64,000 nt of DNA from Strigops habroptila (taxonomy: Eukaryota > Chordata > Aves > Psittaciformes > Psittacidae): the NCBI RefSeq assembly GCF_004027225.2, contig NC_044278.2:53893411-53957410 (forward strand). The letters run 5' to 3'. Under the pieces are notes generated by a model. That model ran no database searches and was not told the DNA's origin. It saw nothing but the letters and a program-made list of their open reading frames with translations. Shown here one piece after another: positions 33,494 through 45,590 of the stretch (position 1 is the stretch's first letter; each line of letters starts with the position of its first letter). The translations under genes were made by a program, and so were the position numbers.

Positions 33494-36400
33494 CTATTAA
33501 AAGAAGAATAAAAGATTTCATTAGTGCTTCGTGCATGAGATTAGCCATGAGCTTATAATTTATAAATTTCCTGTCATTTAGGGAGTTGTAATTTGTTATA
33601 TAGAAGCTATAATGGGACTCTGTCAATGGGAGGATTGAAGTAGACATGTCTAGTTCTTCCTTCCAAGACGAGCTCCCCAGAATGGAACAAAAGACTTTTT
33701 AACTCAAAAGCCAGAAAACTCATATTTTTAAACATGGAAATGTTAACATGATGAAGGAACAGAAAATAAAAAGATGCATATAGGCTCACCAGTGACCCAG
33801 TGTGTCCTTGCAGATACATTTTTGCTTCCAGACCTGGCTGTAGCCAACCAAAAGACTTTGCATATTGCAAATTGCATGAAACTTTGAAACATGCTTTCTA
33901 GATGGGCAGTTCCATATCTAGATGGGTGGTTCCTGCTATGTCTGTCAGTTGCTTCTTACTAGTGTCTCCATCTCTTTGCATAAGCTAGAACCTCTCAGCT
34001 CTCTGCTATACTTTATTGCTTACCATACCCTAAAAACCTTTCCTCCTTCAGCATCATTGCCAAGTACCAACATGGGTCTCAATATCTGCTACAGCACAAC
34101 TATTTTTGTCCAGCAGTAGATTTCTTTGTCCCTTCTCTCCTCACAGCTGGCCAACAGTCTGTATTATTAATGTGCTGAGAGGCTTATGCTCAGCACTATT
34201 CTAGTGATAGCATATAGCTTATAGGGAGAGCAGGGTGAAACTGCGTAATTTCTCCAATGCTCCAGGTAGATGAATGACCACAGTTTCAGGATGGTAAAGG
34301 AAGAACAGGAGAATAATTTAATATTGACCTGCTCTTTCAATACACAAGAACAAGAAAATTTATCCTTACTTCTGTGCATCTTTCTGGCACATAGGTCACA
34401 CCTTTGAGACTGCAGTGGATCCTTAATTACAACAAATTTCAGGAAAATTGAAAGAAAACATACCTGGAAATCCATTGGAGAGTGCTCATGGAACGGGTTT
34501 CTTGGCTGTGGTATTGTAGCAGATGCTTTTTTCAAATAAGTTCTTCTACAGTGACAAAAAGGGTTGGTAAAGAAAAAACTTAGTGTGCAAACGTATGAAA
34601 ACATATTGTATAATAATGCTGCAAGGAATAATATTTTATTCCTTAAGGACAAAAGTAGTGAAGAGTAACTAAAAATTGCATAGGCTGAATATAATGGAGT
34701 AATTTCATTGTTCAGAATTTGAATTATAATAATTTATTTTATGACTTATTAGAGAATCATAGGAAACTGCTTTTTTAAGTATCTGAATGTGGAATATTCT
34801 CAAAACAAGAAAAAACATTTCAGGGTTTGACGACAGAAAAGCAGCAATGATATAAGGCCTTGTCCCAGTATCGGAAAGCGTTGTGTTATACTGATCAAGT
34901 GGATAAGAAGGCTAGGGAATCAGAAATATAGAACCAACTTCAGGGTCAAGATTCCTGCTATAGTTCAGTGTTGATTTTCCCCCTCCCTCCTCTCATTTAG
35001 ACAGAAGCCAGAAAATTTCTTTTGGGGAAAGAGGTGTTATTTCAGCTATGGAATAAAAACTTTGGACAAGAAATAAGGCTTACACTGTGCAGAGAAAAAG
35101 TACAAGGCCTGCTGCCAGCACTGATATCAGAAATAACATATATGATGAAGTAGATTTAAGTCGGCTTGTTCCTGAAAGACAAGAAGTCATCAAAGTGTTC
35201 ATTGGTATCAGAGAACAGGAATGATTGCACATCTATGTGCAATTTGCTTTCCATTATAGCGTCAAGCACCAGTATGAAGTCACTTCTTCTTTAGCTTAGC
35301 ACCTCATTTCCCCATAACATGTGAAGAAATAGGGTGGCTGACAGTATGTGGGCTGTCTGTGGTCATTTGAGATGTTACCAAGCATTTTATGAGGAACTGA
35401 GGCCTAGTGAGCACTTCAAAATCCAAAGTGGCAGAGTGTAACAGGGGAAAACAGAAGTTTATAAAGCCATAAGTAAAAATGGTGGAAAGAAAAGAGCAGA
35501 CAACAGACCTCAAAAAGCTCTGCTTCAATCACTATCTCCTTGCAAGAAGCACCCACACCAGAATGCTTGGAGAACTCACTCATATTGAGATAGGCAAATT
35601 CTTCGCTTCTTTTCATTGTAGTATATTAGTGTGCAAATATCAATGTGTTTTCATCTCTAAGTATGAAGTGATAAATGAGACAGACAAGTAATAACTGAGG
35701 GAAAACTAGGTCAGGGTAGTGATTTTCATTCTTACCAAACTCTACAGGTGTACTCCACTCTCCCCAGTTGGTGCTCACTAAACAACCATTGTCAGTTGCT
35801 CTGATCTTGACGCTGTACCTTTTTTCTGTGCTGAAGCTCCCAAATATGTAGGAGTTTCCTGTGATGCTGCTTTCCTAAATGCAAAACAACTAGACTGAGA
35901 ACTTTTTATTCACTAAATGTACAGATGTTACAAATACGTCAGGTTCATCCAAGGGTGCAAAAAGTTGTTACAAAGGAAAATTTTACTTACACCCTGTGAA
36001 CAGACTAGAGTGAAATAACAAATAATAAAAAAAAAAAAACCAAACAACCAAAACCCCAACCCACAGTAAATTAGCTTCTTTCCTCCTAATTCCTTTTGTT
36101 TGAACATTTTTGTTGTTGGTGAGATGCAGATGAAATTTGCAGTATGCTTCCCTGGCTCTTAAGCCTTTGCTAAACAAATGGGATCTGGGGAAAAAAAACC
36201 CAAAACAATAGTTTATTTTCAGTCTGTAATGGATTTATTTTACTATAAGGTAGTTCTCTAAAGATCTGGCATTCCCTTACTGTGGATGTTTTGAAAACTG
36301 AAATAGAGTTTAACAGCCAGATTATTAAAAAGTAAAAATTGTTACGTATGTTGAAATCCTTCTCAGAAGAATATTGACCCTTCTCAAAAACTTGATTATA

Positions 36401-38392
36401 TATTTTTTGTCTTTTTTCTTTACACTGGCTTAATCTTTCAGGTGGCATTTTCTTGCCTCCTCCATCTCAACCCCTTCCAAATACTATTAATAAAGAAAAA
36501 AATTCTCCACATTTTGTGTGTCTGAGTGTAATGTGGAATTACGGACCACATTTCTGCATATATATAATTAGGTAGGAATTACAAAACATTGTAAAATGGA
36601 AGATTTTGTGACTTGCATAGAAGTAACAGGAAGTTCCACATGTGCAGGTGTTTTTCGTACCGTGCTTTAGAAAAAACATTTTAAAACTTTGAGTTTAGGT
36701 AACTTGTCAAAAAACAGCATACAAAGTACACTGAAACTGGTAGTGAGAAACCAAAACAATTTGGTTGGAGAATGCTCTGATATAGGTAAAATTTCAACCC
36801 AGCATCAGCAATAGATTTATACCGTAATAAAAACTTACTGTTTTAGATGTGTTTCTGATGTTTTTCTCAGGATCAGCCTAGCAAAAAGAGAAAAATTAAT
36901 TTATTTTTGACCAGCTGTACAGTGAATTGAAAGTATTGCCTTAATTTCCTGCCCCTATCTGTGAGAGGCAGCAGTCCTCAGCTCATGTGCAAGAGGGGCA
37001 CTACACATCAAAAAGGAGAGATTAGTCAAGTAAGGAAAGAGAACTGGGTATTGGTTGTACGGTAGCATGTGTGGAAATAAATACGTACAAAATGCTATTA
37101 AGAATCATTATTATTTTTACCTTGTTTTCTATGACAATTTCATATTTGAAACAAGCACGTCTTTTCACATGACTTGTGCAAGGTGGTTGCCACCGAATTT
37201 CACAACCATGAGAAGCTTCTGTACAGTTCACAGTGACATTTAATGGAGGGGTGAGTTTTTCTGCAGTAATGTAATCAGAAATACTAATGATTAATAATCA
37301 GCTTTCTTCACTCTGCTTTTTAAAAATATAGGTAGATGTTCAAGCAACTGGTTTAAAAAGTTTTAATGCAGCTTTACCAGAATTTTTATATTCACCCCAT
37401 ATTCTGAAGCAGCACTCCCTGATTTAACACTCTAGATGAGGAACCTGGAGTATCAGCAGCAACATTAGGTAAAATTAAAAAATACAAGCAATTGTTTAGA
37501 TTTTATTGAATTCAACATATAATCTGTGCAGGGTGTTTTTATAGACTATGTTCATATTAAGCAGAAGTATTTTTTTTTTATTATTATTAGCAACATTCTT
37601 CCATTTAAAAAACAAAAGCTTTTGCTCACAATGTTAAGGTAATTGGTTATTTTGTATTACATGGATGAACAGAAATACGAGATTTAGATAGTCCTGCTCA
37701 GTCATCCTTAGCTAGTTATTCTGCAAAATGACACCTTTCTGTCAGAAAATAAATATTTGACTGAAATGTTCACAATTCATGGACTTATGATTTCAGATTG
37801 TCTCTACATTCATTTATTTTTGTTCATTCTTACACTTTAGACTTTTCAGCTATCAAGGCTGGAGAAAAGAAAAAAAACCTGACCCATGTTCTGAAAAGCA
37901 GTGTTTAAAAAATGTATGCTTTTTTTTCCAGGATGAATTCTTCATTCTCTTAGCATAAAACTGGAAATAAAATAATAAAATTAAAAAGTCCTTACCGATT
38001 TTGTACAGAATAATCATCTTCGTATATGACCCAATGTTTTGTCCATTTCTAGAACCATTTACCAGGAAATAAGCTCTCTTATTTTCTATTGTCACATTTT
38101 GGAATCTACATCCTGTGTGCCTTCCATAATTATCTTTGAGGTAATTCTGGCATCCTGTGAAGTCTTCTTTCCTTTACATGACATATTGCACCAGTTAAAT
38201 ATTGATACTGTCACAGGTCAGGCAGAAACCAAAATTCCCTAGATTCAAGCAGACCTACTTACTTTGAGGTCTTCCAGTACAGAAAATATTGGGTATCTCC
38301 GGAAGCATTCCTGCCCACATGCCAAGTGCAATTCATGAAGGAAACATTAAAAATGACACAGACAAAATTTTCAATTGCTGTCCCATTCATGC
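33425..38392 (-). CDS. CSF2RA: CSF2RA-like receptor gene B (D2 to stop)
   Basis: GM-CSF receptor alpha-type chain. Exons: D2a 38263-38392, D2b 37996-38171, D3a 37121-37260, 39-nt exon 36839-36877, WSXWS 35736-35874, TM 35084-35171, Box1 34464-34545, tail 33425-33493. All GT-AG, all in phase, no stops. D2 has AIENFVCVIFNVSFMNCTW and two more Cys (TGCQNY, TGCRFQ). D3 starts EKLTPPLNVTVNC, then RYSVKIRATDNG and WGEWS. Box1 is TIPQPRNPF and the tail ends EEIITIIEVT. The D3 strands are closer to human CSF2RA (HSVKIRAAD) than gene A's. D1 and signal exons are uncertain (see 43084-43394). A fully open frame suggests a working gene; IL3RA as the orthologue cannot be excluded. Confidence 0.85.
34464..34545 (-). 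CDS. CSF2RA: Gene B Box1 exon
   Basis: 82 nt as in gene A. TYLKKASATIPQPRNPF carries a P-x-P Box1 shifted slightly from the FPxVP form of gene A. Confidence 0.82.
35084..35171 (-). CDS. CSF2RA: Gene B transmembrane exon
   Basis: 88 nt. SSYMLFLISVLAAGLVLFL is the membrane helix; donor GTAAGC at phase 2. Three codons shorter than in gene A. Confidence 0.83.
35736..35874 (-). CDS. CSF2RA: Gene B WSXWS exon
   Basis: 139 nt. RYSVKIRATDNGCLVSTNW leads into GEWSTPVEFG. Three codons longer than the gene A exon. Confidence 0.88.
36839..36877 (-). CDS. CSF2RA: Gene B 39-nt exon in D3
   Basis: ADPEKNIRNTSKT, acceptor TTTGCTAG, donor GTAAGT; counterpart of gene A 18751-18789. Confidence 0.82.
37121..37260 (-). 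CDS. CSF2RA: Gene B D3a exon
   Basis: 140 nt. EKLTPPLNVTVNCTEASHGC, then EIRWQPP and CFKYEIVIENK before donor GTAAAA. Confidence 0.88.
37996..38171 (-). CDS. CSF2RA: Gene B D2b exon
   Basis: 176 nt, donor GTAAGG. EDFTGCQNYLKDNYGRHTGC holds the second Cys pair; [14 protein letters not shown] follows. Same size as in gene A. Confidence 0.88.
38263..38392 (-). CDS. CSF2RA: Gene B D2a exon
   Basis: 130 nt, acceptor TTTGCAG, donor GTAAGT. MNGTAIENFVCVIFNVSF then MNCTWHVG and [10 protein letters not shown]. Same length and phases as in gene A. Confidence 0.9.
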
Positions 38393-41201
38393 CTGCAAAC
38401 ACAGTAAAGATATCCTATGTTCACTCTGCAGAAAGACTGTATAACTGCCCAAATCATGCAGATATCTGCAAGCTCATTTAGTAGTTTTTAGCTACCTGAT
38501 TAGTAAATCCAACTGCATATTGTCTGGGTCTTGCAGTTATGTGCTTACTTTAAGATAGCAGTGATTTTATTTGTGTTGAACCATGAGGATTATCTACTGT
38601 TGTTAGACATGCTAAAGATATGACTACGATTTAATCAACTCTAATCAACTCAGGCACAGTGATGTAGTGAAAGCTAATAACAAAGTCCCTGTTGTGTCCT
38701 TTGTTTAGATCCCCTGTTTATCTAAGATCCAGTCTACAGTGGAATACAAATTCTATGACCATGTTCTCTCTCCTGTGCTTGTCTTAAGTGCTCTGCCCCT
38801 TGGTTGACTTATAAAGGACTAAGGATTTAAAATAAGTTGTCCACCACTTTCTTTTGTGTAACAGCTGGGTGATTACTGAGACCTGACCTAATACGATGCG
38901 TAGGTTGGCCACAAATAGAGCTGGATGAATTAAACCCCATCCCTCAGAACACCTTGGTGGAAGTGTTCACTTCACACTTGTCACACTGGAAGCCAGCAGG
39001 TGCTAGGGGAAATGTTGTCAGGGACAGGACTTTGTAAAGGAGTCCCAAGAGTAGCAACCATTTGATTCTCACGCCTTTGGAAATAAAAAAGAATTATTTG
39101 AGAGACAACAAAGTTGTCTGAGTACTCCTGGATTTCTGGAAAACTTCCTCTCTTTCAAGAGGAAGATCGAAACTGTTTCACGAGCTTGGTTCAGAAGCAT
39201 TTCTTTAAACAGCAGTATTGGCCTAAGCATCGCATGTCCTTCCCCATCCTCCACAGCTCTTTCCTGATCCTGCCACCCTTGGCTGTGGTAGTGCCATTCA
39301 CGGTGGGGCCTTGAAGTGAGTAGTTCTGAAGTGATCATCACTAAAACTAATAATGCTCCTCCCATCCCAGCAGTGTCGGTTTCTTCTTGTTTGTTGTGAG
39401 TTTTTTTTCATGTGGCTTAGCAACAGTGGAACAAGCTCACCTGAGATGACAGTGTTGGTTAGCAACAAAGACCCAGAGGAGAGCTGTCTAAGCTATTTCT
39501 GCTGCTGCAAGAAATGTTGACCTCTATTTAGTCACTAGAGGCATCTAAGCTCTCAGCATAGAGTTGCTTACACCCAATTTATGTGTAAGTTCATATACAT
39601 ATAACAAACCACTCCTGATATTATAGTACTGTACTGACATGATGAAGAACTTTACTCAGTTCTCTGGTCTGCCACAGATTCACTTTATGACCGGGGGTCA
39701 ATCAACTCTGTAGACTTCACTTCCTCATTTACAAAATAAATAAAGACATTTCTTTCCCATTAAGAAAGTGTGAGGTAAATGCAGCAGTCTGAAGTATGAT
39801 CACAGGTGCTGTACAAGGGGTGGGTTTTTTAAAGCTTTTGGCAATGCTGCAAATCAAAACAAAAAAGTGTTATTAATTATTCAAATTAAGTGTTATTATT
39901 ATTCAAATTAAACCACAACCTGTTTCATGTGTGGCCCAACAAGCAGTTGAATTGGTTGGTGGCAAAGTAAATAAGGTGAAAGGAATTCCTAAAGCGTCAT
40001 TATAGTCAAGGAAAATGCAAATGAAACCACATCCTTGGCCTCTTCAGTGATGGCTTGAGATTTTATATCACAGAAAAGCACATAGAAATATACTCAGATT
40101 TCTTTAATTAACCTAAGTTCTGCAGTCAGAACATTACTCTTCCAGCAAAACAGCATGATCAGCTGCACAGTATCACATTCCTACTAACATCAAGCACATG
40201 CTGGGAAGATCACTCAGATACTTGTGAATCACTCTATTCCCTTTACCGACAGGACTTTTTCCCAGGTTATGAGGGGGTTTATTTTTCATTTTTTCTTTAT
40301 TCACCTTTCTGTGGATATGCCGAAGAAAATCTAGCAGAGTAGACAAGTGTGACTACCCTTAGTCATACTTGTTACAGTTTGGCTTTTATTTTATGCAACA
40401 CCTGGAATGGAGCTAAGTCTTCATGAGACATTTCTCCCATGCTTTCAATGAGACACTGACATTTTTCTGTTTCCAGTTTATACTTGAGGACTAGCTAAAT
40501 TGTTCTAGTGGCTTCTTGCTTAACCACTCCTCTTTTAATAACCCCATATTTGTCACTTTATCATTATTTCCTTAAAAAAGAAGTAGGGCCATACCCTCAT
40601 GATCCTTTTCTGTGAGCAGTGATGCAAACAGTTTAGTTTCTCTGTAGTGTACTCTTCTTCCTGAACTGTCTCTTATATTGTTTGATAATGATAATAAAAT
40701 GCATAATGCAAGTATTTCAGTATCCTCACAAGCATCCTTTGTCTCATACATTCTCATACATGAAAAACTTATTTTCCCATATTTTGGTAGCTTTAGCTAT
40801 ATCTGAATCTATCTTAACATTCTTTATATTTTTTCATGAAAGAGGTAAGTCACTTAACAGAGTGAGAGAGATGTGATGATTGTGATTGCACCCAACTACA
40901 TAAAAACCCACTGTTTTAAACACACACAGTGCCTTCTTTCATTTAGTTAGTTACTTTTTTGAGTCAGCTTAGATTGCCCCTCTTTTGGGCATATGTTGGA
41001 AACTGTGTAGGAGCAGTAGCTTCAGAAAAACACCAGAGAAAAGAAAATTTGCCCCTGTGATCTTTTGTGGTAATAAAGATTATTAACCAGGAAGGACAGG
41101 ATCTCACCTCTGGGCCTTGAACACAAAATAATTTTTACTTTTATTCAGTACTTCTTGAATAGAAAATGCACAAACCGCTCTTGACCCTTCAGCCCAATGG
41201 G

Positions 41202-41329
41202 TAATTTGTAAATGATTAGATAATTTGTAAATAATTAGATAATTTGTAAAGGATTAGATATTACAAATTAGATAATTAGTAAAGGATTTCTAATTATCCT
41301 TTACAAATTAGATAATTTGTAAAGGATTG
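41202..41329. repeat. 19-bp tandem repeat with inverted copy
   Basis: Three units of 'taatttgtaaatgattaga' type in a row, then 'taattatcctttacaaatta' in reverse and a further forward unit. AT-rich, can fold back on itself. Confidence 0.8.
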
Positions 41330-42957
41330 TAACTAACATATTTGCTATTAGAAATTAATAAAAGCTGATTTTGAAAATGCTGTCAATTGTGGGATGGCAT
41401 TTGTCTCACCTAAGTTTACCCAAGTGCTGTGTAGATATGCCAACAGGGCATTCCATGCTTCCTTAAGAGTGCCTGGAAAGATACAGCTATTTAGGCCACA
41501 GTTTATTCAGCCTAGCCTAGAAGAAGATGAATGAAGGCTTCACTATGTTTATTTCTTGCCAGTCACTGAACAGATAGGCAAGGGTGACCAGCCCAGAGGG
41601 ATCCCTCTTGGACTAAGCTATCTACAGTGGTCAGGCGAATCCAAAAGGATTCATTCCTTTCTCCTCTTACATCATCTGGAATCCACAGGTAAGTACTAAG
41701 CAGAAATGCTGCCACTGATATTTTCTCTCCGAAAATTGCAAATTTATTTTTGAAAATGCTTTTTAGTCCTCTTTCTTAGAACTGTGACAGTATCGTGTGC
41801 TTCTCTTTAGGAAAACAGTTGCAGTAGAAGAACAGTACTGTTTTCCCCACAGATTGTCCAAATTTCCTTTCACATCTCAAACAATTCCTGTGCAGATTAC
41901 TGATTGAAATCTTAAGGAAACTTTAAGTATTTCTGTGTAGAGTTGCTTTCTTTCTGCATTGTAGTTTATAAACTTAAAATTAACTTCTGCTAGACTCTGT
42001 GCAACAGCACAGGCCACTCAGTTACCTCTTAAAGAATTCTGAACCCTGACACATGTCTACAGGAGATGGTCGTGTTAAGAGTTTGGAAATATCAGCAAGG
42101 TCGAAATCCTACTGCAGTGGCTATTCTCATCCAGGTTGATTAGAGAGTTCATTAGGTGAGAATAAAAACTGTCCAATAACCTGCTGATTATAAGTAGCGT
42201 ATAACCATGTAGCTTATTATGTCTCAGTACTGCTATGATTTTTATAATCAATGAAAAGGAAGGTATGTAATTGAAAAAACCTAAACCTTACACATTGTTA
42301 TTATATAATGATTTTTTGCTATGGGAAATGTCTGTGTTGGGTATACTACTTAACACTAGACCTCTAAGGTTTATTTCCCAGCTTTGACTCTGAAACACTT
42401 TGAAAGTTATTTTTGTAAGGGGGAATGTGTGCAATGGAATTACTGCTTACATGTTGGATGTGCTTACATTCCTGCAGCATTTTCAGAGAACTGTGCATAT
42501 GCGAAATCTTCTACTTCAGTATTAAAATTGTGATAAGAGAAAGACACCGACATACTTCCATTCTACTGGTGTCTAAATGCAGTACATAGAAGATTCACTC
42601 TGCGTAGTGATTTTGCTTTATGGATGTGGAAAGCTAAAATCTGAACATTTCCGGTTCGATTGAGTTTTCAAGAGAAAGTGGCATAGGCACCCTTCAATGC
42701 TGTAATGCAGGTCTTAACAAGCAAAACACTGCTATATGGATGAGGCCAGTAATACTGGAAACTTTTAATTTTAGAATATTTTTATATAATTATTTTCAGA
42801 CCATAGGAAAAACACACCATCGAAATACTGGCTAAGACATTCATCAGCCAAAACTTGCATTTGCAGGTAAAGTCTATCTACCCCTCACATTTATTTTACA
42901 GCTTTAAAACTAACACAAATAACAAAACGCAGTGTTTCTTTGTCTAGCTTCTTTGAA

Positions 42958-43060
42958 GTAAAATAAAACAAACAAACAAACAAACAAACAAACAAAAATT
43001 AAAAAGAAATAACCCCAGACCCCAAGCAAAACCCAGAAAAGAAAATAGAAAAGAAAACCA
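42958..43060. repeat. A-rich simple repeat (AAAC)n
   Basis: Seven or more AAAC units followed by degenerate A-rich sequence, directly beside the possible gene B D1b exon. Confidence 0.85.
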
Positions 43061-43083
43061 GACAAAGACAAAAGCAAACCTAC

Positions 43084-43209
43084 CTTCTCCTTGAAAACCC
43101 GTTTCCCTGTGGCTGTTACAGTAATGGCGCACAAAACGGACGGAAGCTGTGAATGTGGTTTGGGAGTGTATTTTTGTGTGCTTTGGCAATGTGATTTCAT
43201 TCAGTTCTT
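43084..43209 (-). CDS. Possible gene B D1b exon
   Basis: 126 nt, donor GTAGGT at phase 1, as D2a needs. Encodes ELNEITLPKHTKIHSQ and TTFTASVRFVRHYC; the FTASVR stretch recalls FSASVRT in human IL5RA D1. The acceptor (GAGCAGTTCAG) is poor and the intron to the putative D1a exon would be only 59 bp. Confidence 0.35.
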
Positions 43210-43268
43210 CTGAACTGCTCATGTAACAGGGTATAAAAACCCGCCTACCTCTTCCTCATTTTCCTTAC

Positions 43269-43394
43269 CCTGTACTTCTGCAATGTAACAGGGAAAAGTG
43301 TGGTAACAGCCATTGTTTTTCACCATGGAGACAAATAGGTGAGAATAGAAGGACACCCTCATTATCACTTCATTCACGTATTTTGCACTAATTT
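43269..43394 (-). CDS. Possible gene B D1a exon
   Basis: 126 nt, acceptor GTGACAG at phase 1 as expected, donor GTAAGG. Encodes VNEVIMRVSFYSHLFVS and CYHTFPC. The NEVIMRV part can be aligned with TNVKMNW of gene C, but the L-T/S-W motif is absent. If real it is strongly diverged. Confidence 0.3.
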
Positions 43395-44768
43395 CTGTCA
43401 CATATTTTTCATATAGGAGTGTGTACTAGGCAGAACCTCAAATGAAGGTGAATATATGTATCTACCTTCCAGTTCAGGTATAGATCAGGTATCATCATTT
43501 CAAGCCATGACACTGTTCTCTGCTTACTGCTTGGGGTCACAGCCTCACACAGGAAAATAGGCCTAGTGCTCTGGAATTCTTAACAGCTGTTCCTAGCTTT
43601 GCACTAGCCAGCCTCATTTCCTGTAGATGGGTAACAAACCAACACCACCAGCCTTCACAACTTTTTCACTTGACATGTGTAATCATTTTTCTGGGCTGAG
43701 TGAATTCAATGCACAGACCAGGACAAGTTCCTACGCATGCGCAAATGCCCTGAGTGTACCAAATCAACACTATGCCACTTGTCTGTGCTGGTGCCCTGGT
43801 CCTAGGTAAGTTGCAATGCCTCTTGCCCTCTGGCTGCAGAGTCTGAATGTCCACTTTCCAACTGCATTGAACAATGTGAGCACACACAGAGTGTGGTGCT
43901 AATACAGTCAGTTGTGAACTGCCCAGTCACAGACACCCACAACTGCCCTTGTTAGCAGGCTCTGAAATGAGTAAGCCCAAGGCTTTTTTGCCATTTTGAC
44001 TGCTCTTGGCACTGAAGAGCGTGCCTGTGTCCTGAAAGGTGTTTGTCTAGCAAAGCAACTCTCTGTGAACTGAGAAACATAGCACCTGCTTTTTCATGTA
44101 CTCCATAGCACAGTCTGATTACAGAACCCTCTGTTTTTCTCACCTTTCAATAATTTGAACAGGAAAATTAAATTATTAGACAACAGCATTTAAACATGAT
44201 TGATTACTTATAATGTTCACTGAGTATACTAGTTTCACTATACATATCTGTTATGTCTCACTGAAAGAGGAGTGTTAAATCTGATCAAATCTGTCCTGCT
44301 TTTGTCTGTTTGTATCTTGTACAGCTTAATTCCCATCAGCCTTTGTTCTTGTTGCTCTTCTGGGCAAAGGAGGAATCGGGGAGGTCGGTGTGCGTGTCTT
44401 GAGATGTTTCCTCTTCTTCAGGTCTCAATTCCTCAATTTTATTTGTAGGGTAGACAACAGGACACTAGCATGTTCCCTGCTAAGAAACTTAATTTCAGGA
44501 CCCACAGAAGTAAGGCCTTTTGTTCTCTTTCTCACTTTCTGTTGTAGACATGTCTATAAAATTGGAGTGAATTAAGTTTTTGGGACAGATTTGTATCAGC
44601 GATCTTGAAACCTCATTTTCTATAAGGTATGTACAACCTGCCCAACTAGATGACAATAATACTGTGTAAATTCAAAGATAAACAACTGATTCTTATAAGC
44701 ATCTGTAAGTTGCACAGAATGAAACAGGTCTTCTGAGGAAAGGGTGTAAGTATGCAATCACACTGATG

Positions 44769-45043
44769 TCAAAGCTTTTCAATATGGCAGGAAATAGTAG
44801 TTGTTGTGTAGTGGACACAGTCTATAACCTTGCTACTATTATATTCTAGTTTAATAAATGAAAATTTCTCAGAACATTTAACACTGTTAGACAGATGAAT
44901 TGTCCAGGAAAACAACTGTAATAGTTCAGTGATTTCTTGTATTTTTGGGTTATGATGTTCTTTAGTCCATTGGCAGGATTGCTGGTTTCCAAAGTGACAG
45001 TTAATTCTACACCTTGTCCTTGAGCCTGTTAAGGGCAAATTGC
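44769..45043 (-). other. Cys-rich orphan open frame with good splice acceptor
   Basis: After CCCCTTTTTTTCCTAG the frame runs about 91 codons to TGA and includes TRCRINCHFGNQQSCQW and four more Cys. It could be a last exon of a small secreted protein, but no family is recognised and no upstream exon was found. Confidence 0.2.
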
Positions 45044-45384
45044 CTAGGAAAAAAAGGGGAAGTTAGAGAAATTGAAAGATTTAGAAAAGGCAGAGCAGAA
45101 AAGAGTTTGAATCCCATCAGCGGTACATACGAACTCCTAGACGATCAAACACTTGATATACACTCTGTACATGCCAACAAGGAGATAAAATATGGGACCT
45201 GATCTAGAACCATAGGTATCACTAGGTAATTTATCATTATATCAACACACGAGCTTTCAGGTTAAGCCACTCATTAAAACAGCCAAGTGGGACCATGCAG
45301 TATAAAATTAGGGATGTTTTCTTTGTCAGCAATGACAGAAGAAGAACTCGTCCTTCTATTTGATTCAGACCATATTATTTAATT

Positions 45385-45590
45385 TAGCTCCAAGATGTGG
45401 TACCTGGTGAACTTGCCCTGGAAGGGGCTGCCTGGGGCAGTTGTGGAGTCTCCCTCTCTGGAGACATTCAAAACCTGCCTGGATATGTTCCTGTATAACC
45501 TGCTCTAGGTGGCCCTGCCATGGCAAGGTGATTGGACCAGATGATCTCCAGAGATCATCAATGCTAACGATTCTGTGATTCTGTGAAGTT
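45385..45590 (+). mobile_element. CR1 LINE 3' end fragment
   Basis: 'tggagacattcaaaacctgcctgg' to 'ctaacgattctgtgattctgtg', the usual CR1 3' terminus. Confidence 0.88.

Larger units (their letters stand above)
38393..43083. other. Long intron or 5' flank of gene B; nothing certain
   Basis: No D1 or signal exon of the family was recognised. An open frame at 39069-39365 starts MGGALLVLVMITSELLTS, which looks like a signal peptide, and has a weak phase-1 GTGAAT after codon 21; listed only as a possibility. Confidence 0.4.
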
